Source of the DNA: Burkholderia territorii
Lineage (GTDB): Bacteria > Pseudomonadota > Gammaproteobacteria > Burkholderiales > Burkholderiaceae
Direction of reading: 5' to 3'
DNA length: 64,000 nucleotides
Assembly: GCF_902833055.1 (NCBI RefSeq)
Contig: NZ_CADFEJ010000001.1
Span: forward strand, 806,001-870,000
Shown here: one piece after another, positions 46,790 through 53,934 of the stretch
Layout of the letters: every line of letters starts with the position of its first letter
Numbering within the stretch: the first letter of the stretch is position 1
Position numbers and translations under genes: made by a program
The notes under the pieces: generated by a model
The model's database searches: none
Seen by the model: only the letters and a program-made list of their open reading frames with translations
What the model was told of the DNA's origin: nothing

Positions 46790-48820
46790 ATGCCAGCCAT
46801 GCCAGATTCCCGTTCCTCGCCTCGCACGACATTCAAGCCGCAAGTCGTGTTGCCCGCGCTTGCGGTCATCGGTGCACTGCTCGTCGTGTGCGCACTGCAC
46901 CCGAACGAAGCCGGCGCGCTCTTCTCCTCCGGCCAGCAATGGGTCGTCGCGCGCTTCGACTGGTTCTACGTGCTCGCCGTCACCACGTTCCTCGTGTTTC
47001 TCGTGCTGATCGCCGCGAGCGACTTCGGCAACATCCGGCTCGGCCCCGACGACGCCGAGCCCGAGTTCAGCTTCCTGTCGTGGACGGCCATGCTGTTCGC
47101 GGCAGGCATGGGCATCGGTCTCATGTACTTCGGCGTCGGCGAACCGATGCAGCACTTCCTGAAGCCGCCGACCGTCGACCCCGGCACGCCTGCCGCCGCA
47201 CGCGAGGCGATGCTGATGACCTTCTTCCACTGGGGCTTTCATGCGTGGGCGATCTACGGGCTGATGGGTCTCGTGCTCGCATACTTCGGATTCCGCTACA
47301 ACCTGCCGCTGACGCTGCGCTCCGGCCTGTATCCGGTGCTGCGCGAGCGCGTGAACGGCTGGATCGGCCACGCGGTGGACGCGTTCGCGCTGGTCGGCAC
47401 GGTCGCGGGCATCGCGACGACGCTCGGCTACGGCGTGATGCAGTTGAGCGCCGGCCTGCATACGGTCGCCGGCTGGGATACGAGCGGCAACGCGTTCCGC
47501 ATCGGGCTCGTCGTGATCGTCGTGATCCTGGCCGGCGCATCGGCCGCGAGCGGTCTCGACAAGGGCGTGCGGCGGCTGTCCGAACTGAACCTGCTGCTGG
47601 CGTTCCTGTTGCTCGCGTTCGTGGTCGTCGCGGGCCCGACGTCGTTCCTGCTGCGCGCGCTCGGCGACAACATCGGCCAGTACCTGTCGAATCTCGTCGA
47701 TCTGTCGTTCCGCACTTACGCATATGCGCCGCCGCGCGAGGAAGGCTGGTTCGGCGGGTGGACGATCCTCTACTGGGCATGGTGGGTATCGTGGTCGCCG
47801 TTCGTCGGCATGTTCATCGCGCGCATCTCGCGCGGCCGCACGATCCGCCAGTTCGTGATCGGCGTGTTGCTCGTGCCGACCGCATTCAATCTCGTGTGGA
47901 TGACCGTGTTCGGCAACAGCGCGATCTGGCTCGACACCCACGGCGCGGCCGGCGCGCTCGCGCAAACGGCCGGCAGTGTCGATGCGTTGCTGTTCCGTTT
48001 CTTCGATTTCCTGCCGCTGTCCCAGTTGCTGTCGATCGTCGCGATCGTGCTGATCGCGGTGTTCTTCGTCACGTCCGCCGATTCCGGCGCCTTCGTGATC
48101 GATCAGATCGCGACGCGCGGCAGCGCGCATTCGCCTGTCTGGCAGCGGCTGTTCTGGGCCGCGCTGCTGGGCGTGACGGCGGCCGTGCTGCTGGTCGCGG
48201 GCGGGCTCGGCGCGCTGCAGGCGATGACGTTGATTGCAGCATTGCCGGTCGCGTTGATCATGCTCGCGCTCTGCTACGGACTGTGGCGCGGGCTCGCGGC
48301 CGATCGCGCGCACTATTCGCAGGACGTCGCGCCCGCGACGAGCTTCTGGACCGGTCAGCACTGGCGCCATCGCCTGACCCACATCCTGCGGCAGACGACC
48401 GAGGCCGACGCTCGCCAGTTCGTCGCGGAAACCGTCGAGCCGGCACTGCGCAAAGTCGCCGACGAGCTGCGCGCGGGCGGTGTCGACGCACACGTGCAAC
48501 GCGACAGCGACGATGCGGTACGCCTGACCGTGCCGACCGCGGAACACCGCGATTTCGTCTACGGCGCGCGCGTGACGGCGAAATCCGCGGCTGCGTTCCT
48601 GGTGCGCGAAGCGGCCGAGCCGGAGTCCGGGCGGCCGCACGTGTACGGCATCGTCACGTTCTTCGAGGACGGCCGGCTCGGCTACGACATCGAATACCTG
48701 CGCGGCGACGAACTGATCGCCGATGTATTGCGTCAATACGAACGCTACGTGTCGCTCGCGGCCGACCAGCGTACGCACCTGCTGAGCCGAGCGCCCGGGC
48801 ACGCCACGGAGGCCGAATGA
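46790..48820 (+). CDS. betT: BCCT-family betaine/choline/carnitine transporter
   Basis: This 676-residue transporter takes up quaternary ammonium osmolytes such as choline or betaine. Twelve helices are visible. The Trp-rich motif WTILYWAWWVSWSPFVGMFIA lies in helix 8 and a conserved FAAGMGIGLMYFGVGEP in an early helix. After the last helix a cytoplasmic tail of about 170 residues follows, as in osmosensing E. coli BetT. The ATG at 46790 is used; 46799 (MPDSRSS) is equally possible as neither has a clear ribosome-binding site. The C-terminal stop overlaps a 21-codon ORF. Confidence 0.9.
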   Translation: MPAMPDSRSSPRTTFKPQVVLPALAVIGALLVVCALHPNEAGALFSSGQQWVVARFDWFYVLAVTTFLVFLVLIAASDFGNIRLGPDDAEPEFSFLSWTAMLFAAGMGIGLMYFGVGEPMQHFLKPPTVDPGTPAAAREAMLMTFFHWGFHAWAIYGLMGLVLAYFGFRYNLPLTLRSGLYPVLRERVNGWIGHAVDAFALVGTVAGIATTLGYGVMQLSAGLHTVAGWDTSGNAFRIGLVVIVVILAGASAASGLDKGVRRLSELNLLLAFLLLAFVVVAGPTSFLLRALGDNIGQYLSNLVDLSFRTYAYAPPREEGWFGGWTILYWAWWVSWSPFVGMFIARISRGRTIRQFVIGVLLVPTAFNLVWMTVFGNSAIWLDTHGAAGALAQTAGSVDALLFRFFDFLPLSQLLSIVAIVLIAVFFVTSADSGAFVIDQIATRGSAHSPVWQRLFWAALLGVTAAVLLVAGGLGALQAMTLIAALPVALIMLALCYGLWRGLAADRAHYSQDVAPATSFWTGQHWRHRLTHILRQTTEADARQFVAETVEPALRKVADELRAGGVDAHVQRDSDDAVRLTVPTAEHRDFVYGARVTAKSAAAFLVREAAEPESGRPHVYGIVTFFEDGRLGYDIEYLRGDELIADVLRQYERYVSLAADQRTHLLSRAPGHATEAE

Positions 48821-48882
48821 GCCGGACTGCGGCGTTCGTCGTGTCGGGGCGGCGCATGGCACCCGACGGAGCCGTGCGATGA
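48817..48882 (+). CDS. 21-codon ORF coupling betT to the next gene
   Basis: A tiny ORF starts inside the betT stop (ATGA at 48817-48820) and its own TGA overlaps the start of the next gene (ATGA at 48879-48882). A strong GGAGG ribosome-binding sequence at 48807-48811 precedes its ATG by five bases. The product, SRTAAFVVSGRRMAPDGAVR after Met, has no recognisable family. It may merely transfer ribosomes from betT to the downstream gene. Confidence 0.4.
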   Translation: MSRTAAFVVSGRRMAPDGAVR

Positions 48883-49190
48883 GCGGCCTCCTGAGTGATC
48901 GCACCGGCGACTTCATCGCGCTCGCAACGCTCGCGATGCTTTATCTCGGCGGCGTCGGCCTCGCGCTGTGGCGGATCCGCACCGCCGCTCCGCGCGGCAA
49001 GCTCTACTGGATCGTATGCATCGCGCTGCTGGCCGGCGGCGCGATCGCGATCGCCGCCAACCTGTCGCCGATGCCGAATAGCGGCGAGATGCCGCCCGGT
49101 TTCGCCCTCGGCGTCGAGGCGGTGCTGCTCGGGCTCGCGCTCGTGGCGGCCGGCTGTGCGTGGCTGATGTTGCGAGCGAGGCGCGACTGA
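48879..49190 (+). CDS. small three-helix membrane protein, unknown function
   Basis: This 103-residue protein has three hydrophobic segments (ALATLAMLYLGGVGLALWRI, LYWIVCIALLAGGAIAIAANL and ALGVEAVLLGLALVAAGCAWL) and a basic C-terminus (MLRARRD). I do not recognise a family. It lies 58 bases after betT and is joined to it by the 21-codon ORF, so it may be a transporter partner; that is inference. Confidence 0.65.
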   Translation: MSGLLSDRTGDFIALATLAMLYLGGVGLALWRIRTAAPRGKLYWIVCIALLAGGAIAIAANLSPMPNSGEMPPGFALGVEAVLLGLALVAAGCAWLMLRARRD

Positions 49191-49282
49191 CACGCTGCCC
49201 TTTTGCATGGCATCGCAGCCTTGTCATGCATGAACGGCAACGCCCATGCGCGACGACGCGCTGCGGCCATTTTCCCAATGGA

Positions 49283-50131
49283 TCATGCAGACGGCGCCCG
49301 CGCGGTGACGAGCCAGCACGCCGCATCGAAGCGCACGTTCGCGCCTTGCACGTAGCGCTCGAACGCAGCGCGAGCCGTTTCGATCACCCGCCGGCGCGTC
49401 GCGTCGTCCACTTGACGAAGCGCGAGCCCGACCGGGCCCAGTCGCGCGATGTAGTCGTCCAGTGCGGGCACCGGCAATGCGCATGCGACATCGATCGGCT
49501 CGATCGCGATATCGGCCCAGCCGCTGTCCGACAACACCAACGCGATCCGTTGCCGGTCGCCGAACGCGAATTGTCCGGGCGCGCCCGGTTGCCGCGCCGG
49601 CATCGCCGGCAGCAACGGCGCCGCGGCACGCTCGGCAGTCGTCATGAACGGATTGTCGGCGGCGCCGCGCCATGCGACGAATCGCAGTTGCGCGTTCCGG
49701 CGCGCCGCGTGCCGCAGGTTCGCGAAGGCCTGCACCGGATCGTCGAAGAACATCACGCCGAAGCGCGACACGATCAGGTCGAACCGGTCCGGCGCGAACG
49801 CATGCGTCTGCGCATCGGCATGCACGAAGTCGGCATCGACGCCCTCGCGTTCCGCGCGCGCCCGTGCCGCTGCAACCATCTGCGCCGAAATATCCAGGCC
49901 CGTACAGCGGGCATGCGCGCCGAGCCGCCGCGCAATCGCGAGCGTCACCGCGCCGGTGCCGCAGCCGACATCGAGCACACTGCTCGCGGATGCCGCCACC
50001 GCCGCATCCGCGAGCAATGCCTCGAACGGCTCGAACATCCGGTCGAGCACGCGCTGCGTGTCGACCCATGCCTGCCCCGACGGGCCGTTCCATAGCGCAG
50101 ACTGCGCTTCGTTTGTCCGGCTTCCTTCCAT
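49283..50131 (-). CDS. SAM-dependent class I methyltransferase
   Basis: This 282-residue methyltransferase of the UbiE/COQ5-like group has the SAM-binding motif I as VLDVGCGTGAVTLAIARRLG. The acidic end of strand 2 is TGLDISAQMV, followed by FDLIVSRFGVMFFDDPVQAFANLR. An N-terminal NEAQSALWNGPSGQAWVDTQ resembles arsenite- or ubiquinone-type relatives, but the substrate cannot be named. It is a single gene, divergent from the metallophosphoesterase gene. Confidence 0.82.
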   Translation of the reverse strand: MEGSRTNEAQSALWNGPSGQAWVDTQRVLDRMFEPFEALLADAAVAASASSVLDVGCGTGAVTLAIARRLGAHARCTGLDISAQMVAAARARAEREGVDADFVHADAQTHAFAPDRFDLIVSRFGVMFFDDPVQAFANLRHAARRNAQLRFVAWRGAADNPFMTTAERAAAPLLPAMPARQPGAPGQFAFGDRQRIALVLSDSGWADIAIEPIDVACALPVPALDDYIARLGPVGLALRQVDDATRRRVIETARAAFERYVQGANVRFDAACWLVTARAPSA

Positions 50132-50312
50132 CGTCGCCCTCCTTTCGTCCGTGTCGTTGACCGTGATCCGGACTATGCTGCTTCAAGCCGGCTTGAGGTC
50201 AAGGCCGCGAATGCGGCACGACCCGCGCGTCGTGTCGGCCGTCGCCGCACTGCCCTTCACATTTCTTACATTCACGTTCCGTATCGTTGACGGCTTTCCT
50301 ACGGTGCCTCCC

Positions 50313-51776
50313 ATGCGACGACTCCTCTCCCGCGCGCTGTTCGTGCGCTGCGCTGCGCTTGTTGCTCTCGCGGCGTTGTCCGCGTGTTCGAATCACATCG
50401 ATACGCCCGCCGATCCGGCCAGCGCCGCGATCAACGTACAGGCCGCATGGGTCGAGATCGGCGATGCGAATCAGGCGATCGCGCGCGTGGTCACCAACTA
50501 CAGTGCTGCGTCCGCGAGCGATCCGCTGTGTCCGCTACTGTCCGTCGACGGCAAGCAGTCGCGCATGACGCTGCGCGCCGGCGCCGCGACCGTCGCGCAA
50601 CGGCCGACGGCGAGCGCCCCGGCCGACTCGAAACCGTCGAGCTTCCCGGTGTCGGTCTGCGAAGCGACGCTGCCGGGCGATGCCCGGACGGCGAGCGTCG
50701 CGGGCCGCGTGCTGCCGCTGCCGAAAGCGCAGCCGCAGCGCATCGCGATCATCGCCGACACCGGTTGCCGGATGAAGAAGGCCGACAACGCATGGCAGGC
50801 ATGCAACGACGCGACGGTCTGGCCGTTCGACACGATCGCGGCGAGCGTCGCGAAGCTGTCGCCGGACCTCGTGCTGCACGTCGGCGACTATCACTACCGC
50901 GAAAACGCGTGCCCGCCGGACATCGCCGGCTGCAAGGACAGCCCGTGGGGCTACGGCTGGGATACGTGGCAGGCCGACCTGTTCCGGCCGGCCGCGCCGC
51001 TGTTCGCGAAGGCGCCGTGGGTCGTCGTGCGCGGCAACCACGAGGAATGCGCGCGGGCCGGCCAGGGCTGGTACCGCTTCCTCGATCCGCGCCCGTATTC
51101 GGCGGCTCGATCGTGCGACGATCCGGCCAACGACGACGACGCGAACTATTCGGAACCCTATGCGGTGTCGCTCGGCGGCGGCACGCAGGTGATCGTGTTC
51201 GACACCGCGAAGGTCGGACGCAATCCGCTGAAGACGACCGACGCGCAGTTCCGTATCTATCAGAAGCAGTTCCAGACGGTCGCGGTGCTTGCGTCGAAGG
51301 CCGGCATCTCGACGACGATCTTCACGAACCATCACCCGATTCTCGCGTTCGCGCCGATTGCCGGCAGCACGCCGGCGCCGGGCAACCTGGCGCTGCAGTC
51401 GGTGATGGCGAGCCTGAACGCGCAGGCGTACTACCCGCCCGGCGTCAACGTCGCGCTGCACGGGCACGTGCACGACTTCCAGGCGATCAACTTCTCGTCC
51501 GGCCATCCGGCGACGATCGTGTCCGGCAACGGCGGCGACAACCTCGACGTCGCACTGCCCGATCCGTTTCCCGCCGGCCTGACACCTGCGCCGGGGGCCG
51601 TGATCGAACGGCTGTCGCACAACAACAGCTTCGGTTTCCTGATCATGGAACGACGCGCGGCGCCCGCGACGGGCTGGGTATTCCATGCGTATTCGGCGGC
51701 CGGCAAGCTGCTCGCGTCGTGCGACCAGTCGGGCAACACGCTCGCATGCGACAAGACGGGGTTCATCGCGCCGTGA
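50313..51776 (+). CDS. lipoprotein metallophosphoesterase
   Basis: This 487-residue calcineurin-type phosphoesterase is secreted as a lipoprotein: the signal peptide ends in the lipobox LSAC (MRRLLSRALFVRCAALVALA precedes it). Metal-binding motifs appear in order: IADTG, VGDYHYREN (GDxH), RGNHEECA (GNHE), TNHHPIL and GHVHDFQ (GHxH). Cysteines are abundant (for example ENACPPDIAGC and SARSC), suggesting disulfides in the periplasm. The physiological phosphoester is unknown. It is followed after 26 bases by the cytochrome c peroxidase gene on the same strand. Confidence 0.86.
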   Translation: MRRLLSRALFVRCAALVALAALSACSNHIDTPADPASAAINVQAAWVEIGDANQAIARVVTNYSAASASDPLCPLLSVDGKQSRMTLRAGAATVAQRPTASAPADSKPSSFPVSVCEATLPGDARTASVAGRVLPLPKAQPQRIAIIADTGCRMKKADNAWQACNDATVWPFDTIAASVAKLSPDLVLHVGDYHYRENACPPDIAGCKDSPWGYGWDTWQADLFRPAAPLFAKAPWVVVRGNHEECARAGQGWYRFLDPRPYSAARSCDDPANDDDANYSEPYAVSLGGGTQVIVFDTAKVGRNPLKTTDAQFRIYQKQFQTVAVLASKAGISTTIFTNHHPILAFAPIAGSTPAPGNLALQSVMASLNAQAYYPPGVNVALHGHVHDFQAINFSSGHPATIVSGNGGDNLDVALPDPFPAGLTPAPGAVIERLSHNNSFGFLIMERRAAPATGWVFHAYSAAGKLLASCDQSGNTLACDKTGFIAP

Positions 51777-51802
51777 CCGACGAAGTTCGATTGCAGGAAG
51801 AT

Positions 51803-53431
51803 ATGGCGGATTCGATCAGACGCCGGCGACGGACGGCCGGATCGCGGAGGCGGACGGTTTCGTCGGCGACCGCCGCCGGGCCGCTGACTTCCCCTTCGGT
51901 TGTGGTCGGTGTCGTTGGCGGCGTCGTTGGCGTTGGCGTTGGCGTTGGCGTTGGCGTTGGCGTTGGCGTTGGCGTTGGCGTTGGCGTTGGCGTTGGCGTT
52001 GGCGTTGGCGTTGGCGTTGGCGTTGGCGGTGGCGTTGGCGGTGGCGGTGGCGGCGGCGGTGGCGGCATCGGCGGCCGGGCGGTACGCGTACTTGCCGCCG
52101 CCCTGCTCGGCGGCGCGGCGCTCGCGGGCCATGCCGCGCCGTCGGAGACGATCCTGCTTCCCGGTGCGCCGCCGTCGCGCGTCGTCGGCACGATCGGCAA
52201 CGGGACGCCGCAGGTGACCGGCAAGGTCGACGCGGCGGCCTCCCGTTTCGCGCCCGACCCGACACTCGTCGCGCTGGGCCGCCGGATCTTCTTCGATCCG
52301 CGGCTGTCCGAGCCGCGCGGCATGTCGTGCGCGGGCTGCCACGATCCGGGGCGCGCGTTCGCGCCGACATTGTCGGCCGCTTCGCTCACAGGGCCGGGCG
52401 TGCCGGAAGGCAGCCGCCATGGACGCTTCAGCCAGCGCAACGCGCCGTCGCTGCTGTACGTGCGCTACGTGCCGCGCCGCCACTTCTACCAGGACGACGA
52501 CGCTCCCGCGCCGTCGCCGTTCGGCGGCCTCTTCAGCGACGGCCGCGCGGACACGCTCGCCGAACAAATCCGCGGGCCGTTGTTCGATCCGAACGAGATG
52601 AATAACCGCACGCCGGCTGCGTTGCTGCGCAAGGTCAACGGCACCGAACTGTCGGACACCCTCGCCGCGCGCTTCGGCGCATCGGTGCGGCGCGACCCCG
52701 AGCAGCTCGTGCGCGCGCTGGGCTCGGCCGTCGAGGCCTATCTGCAGAGCGACGACATGGCGCCGTTCACGTCGCGCTTCGACGCGTACCTGCGCACGCG
52801 CAAGCCGCTCGCGCCGGCCGAGATGCGCGGCCTGGCGCTGTTCCGCAATCCCGACAAGGGCAACTGCATGAGTTGCCATACGCTGTCGGAGACGTCGAGC
52901 CGGCCGGAGCGCTCGCTCTTCACCGATTTCGGCTACGACGCGATCGGCGTGCCGCGCAACCGCGCACTGCCCGCGAACCGCGATCCGCGCCATTTCGACA
53001 ACGGTCTGTGCGAGACGGCCGCGCGGCTGCGATGGCCCGAGCCGACGCAATGGTGCGGCTACCTGCGCACGCCGGGGCTGCGCAACGTCGCGGTCAAGCA
53101 GACGTTCATGCACAACGGCGTGTTCACGACGCTGCGCGACGCGGTCGCGTTCTACAACACACGCTCGACCGACCCGGGTTTTTGGTATCACGGCGCCGGG
53201 ACGTTCGACGACGTGCCGGCCGCGTATCGCGGCAACATCAACGTCAATTCGACGCCGATGAACCGCCGGCCGGGCACGCCGCCCGCGCTGACCGACGCGG
53301 AAATCGACGACATCGTCGCGTTCCTCGGCACGCTGACCGACGCGCGCTACGCGAATCTGGTCCCGCCTGCCCCGCCTGCCGCCCGGGTTGCCGGGGCGCC
53401 GGCTGCCCGCACACCTGCGCCGGTGCGCTGA
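51803..53431 (+). CDS. di-haem cytochrome c peroxidase family protein with N-terminal Gly-Val repeat
   Basis: This 542-residue protein has two haem c sites, Cys176-His180 (CAGCH) and Cys355-His359 (CMSCH), as in bacterial MauG/cytochrome c peroxidases, which reduce H2O2 in the periplasm. The core includes RRIFFDPRLSEPRGMSCAGC, FMHNGVFTTLRDAVAFYNTR and LTDAEIDDIVAFLGTL. The N-terminus is odd: five Arg in a row, then a long (Gly-Val)n stretch encoded by a GGCGTT tandem repeat, then a signal-like segment (VLAAALLGGAALAGHAA). The ATG at 51803 has AGGA four bases away; a start after the repeat is not available. Confidence 0.88.
   Translation: MADSIRRRRRTAGSRRRTVSSATAAGPLTSPSVVVGVVGGVVGVGVGVGVGVGVGVGVGVGVGVGVGVGVGVGVGGGVGGGGGGGGGGIGGRAVRVLAAALLGGAALAGHAAPSETILLPGAPPSRVVGTIGNGTPQVTGKVDAAASRFAPDPTLVALGRRIFFDPRLSEPRGMSCAGCHDPGRAFAPTLSAASLTGPGVPEGSRHGRFSQRNAPSLLYVRYVPRRHFYQDDDAPAPSPFGGLFSDGRADTLAEQIRGPLFDPNEMNNRTPAALLRKVNGTELSDTLAARFGASVRRDPEQLVRALGSAVEAYLQSDDMAPFTSRFDAYLRTRKPLAPAEMRGLALFRNPDKGNCMSCHTLSETSSRPERSLFTDFGYDAIGVPRNRALPANRDPRHFDNGLCETAARLRWPEPTQWCGYLRTPGLRNVAVKQTFMHNGVFTTLRDAVAFYNTRSTDPGFWYHGAGTFDDVPAAYRGNINVNSTPMNRRPGTPPALTDAEIDDIVAFLGTLTDARYANLVPPAPPAARVAGAPAARTPAPVR
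51929..52024 (+). repeat. hexanucleotide tandem repeat GGCGTT x16 inside the cytochrome peroxidase gene
   Basis: Sixteen uninterrupted GGCGTT units run from 51929 to 52024, followed by degenerate GGCGGT/GGCGTT/GGCGGC units to about 52066. The repeat is in frame and encodes Gly-Val, so unit gain or loss changes length by two residues without frameshift. It lies upstream of the signal-like hydrophobic segment. Confidence 0.95.
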
Positions 53432-53466
53432 ACCCTGGCCGAATGGCCAGGCGCATGCGCGCCCGC

Positions 53467-53495
53467 TTGCGGTCGCCTCATATACTGGTTATATT
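53467..53495 (+). promoter_or_regulatory. sigma-70-like promoter of the SOS-box gene
   Basis: TTGCGG (53467-53472) and TATATT (53490-53495) are separated by 17 bases. This is one of the best -35/-10 matches in the window, and it is overlapped by LexA-type boxes. Confidence 0.6.
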
Positions 53496-53500
53496 TACAG
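53485..53500. promoter_or_regulatory. LexA-type SOS box, upstream copy
   Basis: CTGG-TTATATTT-ACAG, one mismatch from the CTGT-N8-ACAG consensus, flanked by TA on both sides as in strong boxes. It covers the -10 hexamer. Confidence 0.6.
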
Positions 53501-53502
53501 TA

Positions 53503-53518
53503 CTGTATTTATGAACAG
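53503..53518. promoter_or_regulatory. LexA-type SOS box, downstream copy (perfect consensus)
   Basis: CTGT-ATTTATGA-ACAG matches CTGT-N8-ACAG exactly and reads TACTGTAT at its left end, as in E. coli LexA sites. It lies two bases after the first box and ends 11 bases before the start codon. Confidence 0.75.
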
Positions 53519-53529
53519 TGAGGTGCGCG

Positions 53530-53805
53530 ATGGAACATCTGGTCCGTATCGTCAACGACACCGATCGCCAAGTGCTGGCATGGCTGCGCGCGCAGGTCGG
53601 CGACGCCCGCGTCGAGCGCGCGGCGCGCCAGCTCGGGCATACGCGCAAGCCCTTCCCGTCGGCGGTATGCCGATACCTCGGCATGAGCGCGCCGGCCACG
53701 CTGCGTCAGGCAGAGCGGCCGCGCGCGGCGCGCGACTTCTCGGTCGGTGATCGCTACCTGTCGCTGATCCGTCAGCACCTCGCCGCGCATGCGGTCAGCC
53801 GATGA
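53530..53805 (+). CDS. small protein of unknown function, predicted SOS-induced
   Basis: This 91-residue basic protein matches no family I can name. It opens EHLVRIVNDTDRQVLAWLRA, which looks helical. ERAARQLGHTRKPFPSAVCRYLGM could be a helix-turn-helix-like unit, and SVGDRYLSLIRQHLA another helix. The start is well supported: GAGG six bases upstream of ATG, and two LexA boxes plus a good promoter just before. It is transcribed alone between the peroxidase gene and a convergent MocR-type gene. A role in the DNA-damage response is inferred from the promoter only. Confidence 0.7.
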   Translation: MEHLVRIVNDTDRQVLAWLRAQVGDARVERAARQLGHTRKPFPSAVCRYLGMSAPATLRQAERPRAARDFSVGDRYLSLIRQHLAAHAVSR

Positions 53806-53934
53806 AATCGCCGAAATCGTATCGTCGGCGCGTCGCTGCGCGGCGGCCGTCGGCGGTGAACACGGCGTGCCGGGTCGGCAGGCCCGTGCCCCCGTCACGG
53901 CCGCCGAGCCCGGTAGCCAACGTGCGTGCACGGT

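Noticed and set aside
51929..52024. Repeat array considered as a CRISPR
   Set aside because: Units are six bases long and contiguous without spacers, and they are inside a coding region.
51431..53191. Minus-strand frame giving a long Asn-Ala repeat opposite the peroxidase gene
   Set aside because: It is the complement of the GGCGTT repeat. The plus-strand frame contains two haem-binding motifs and a known fold.
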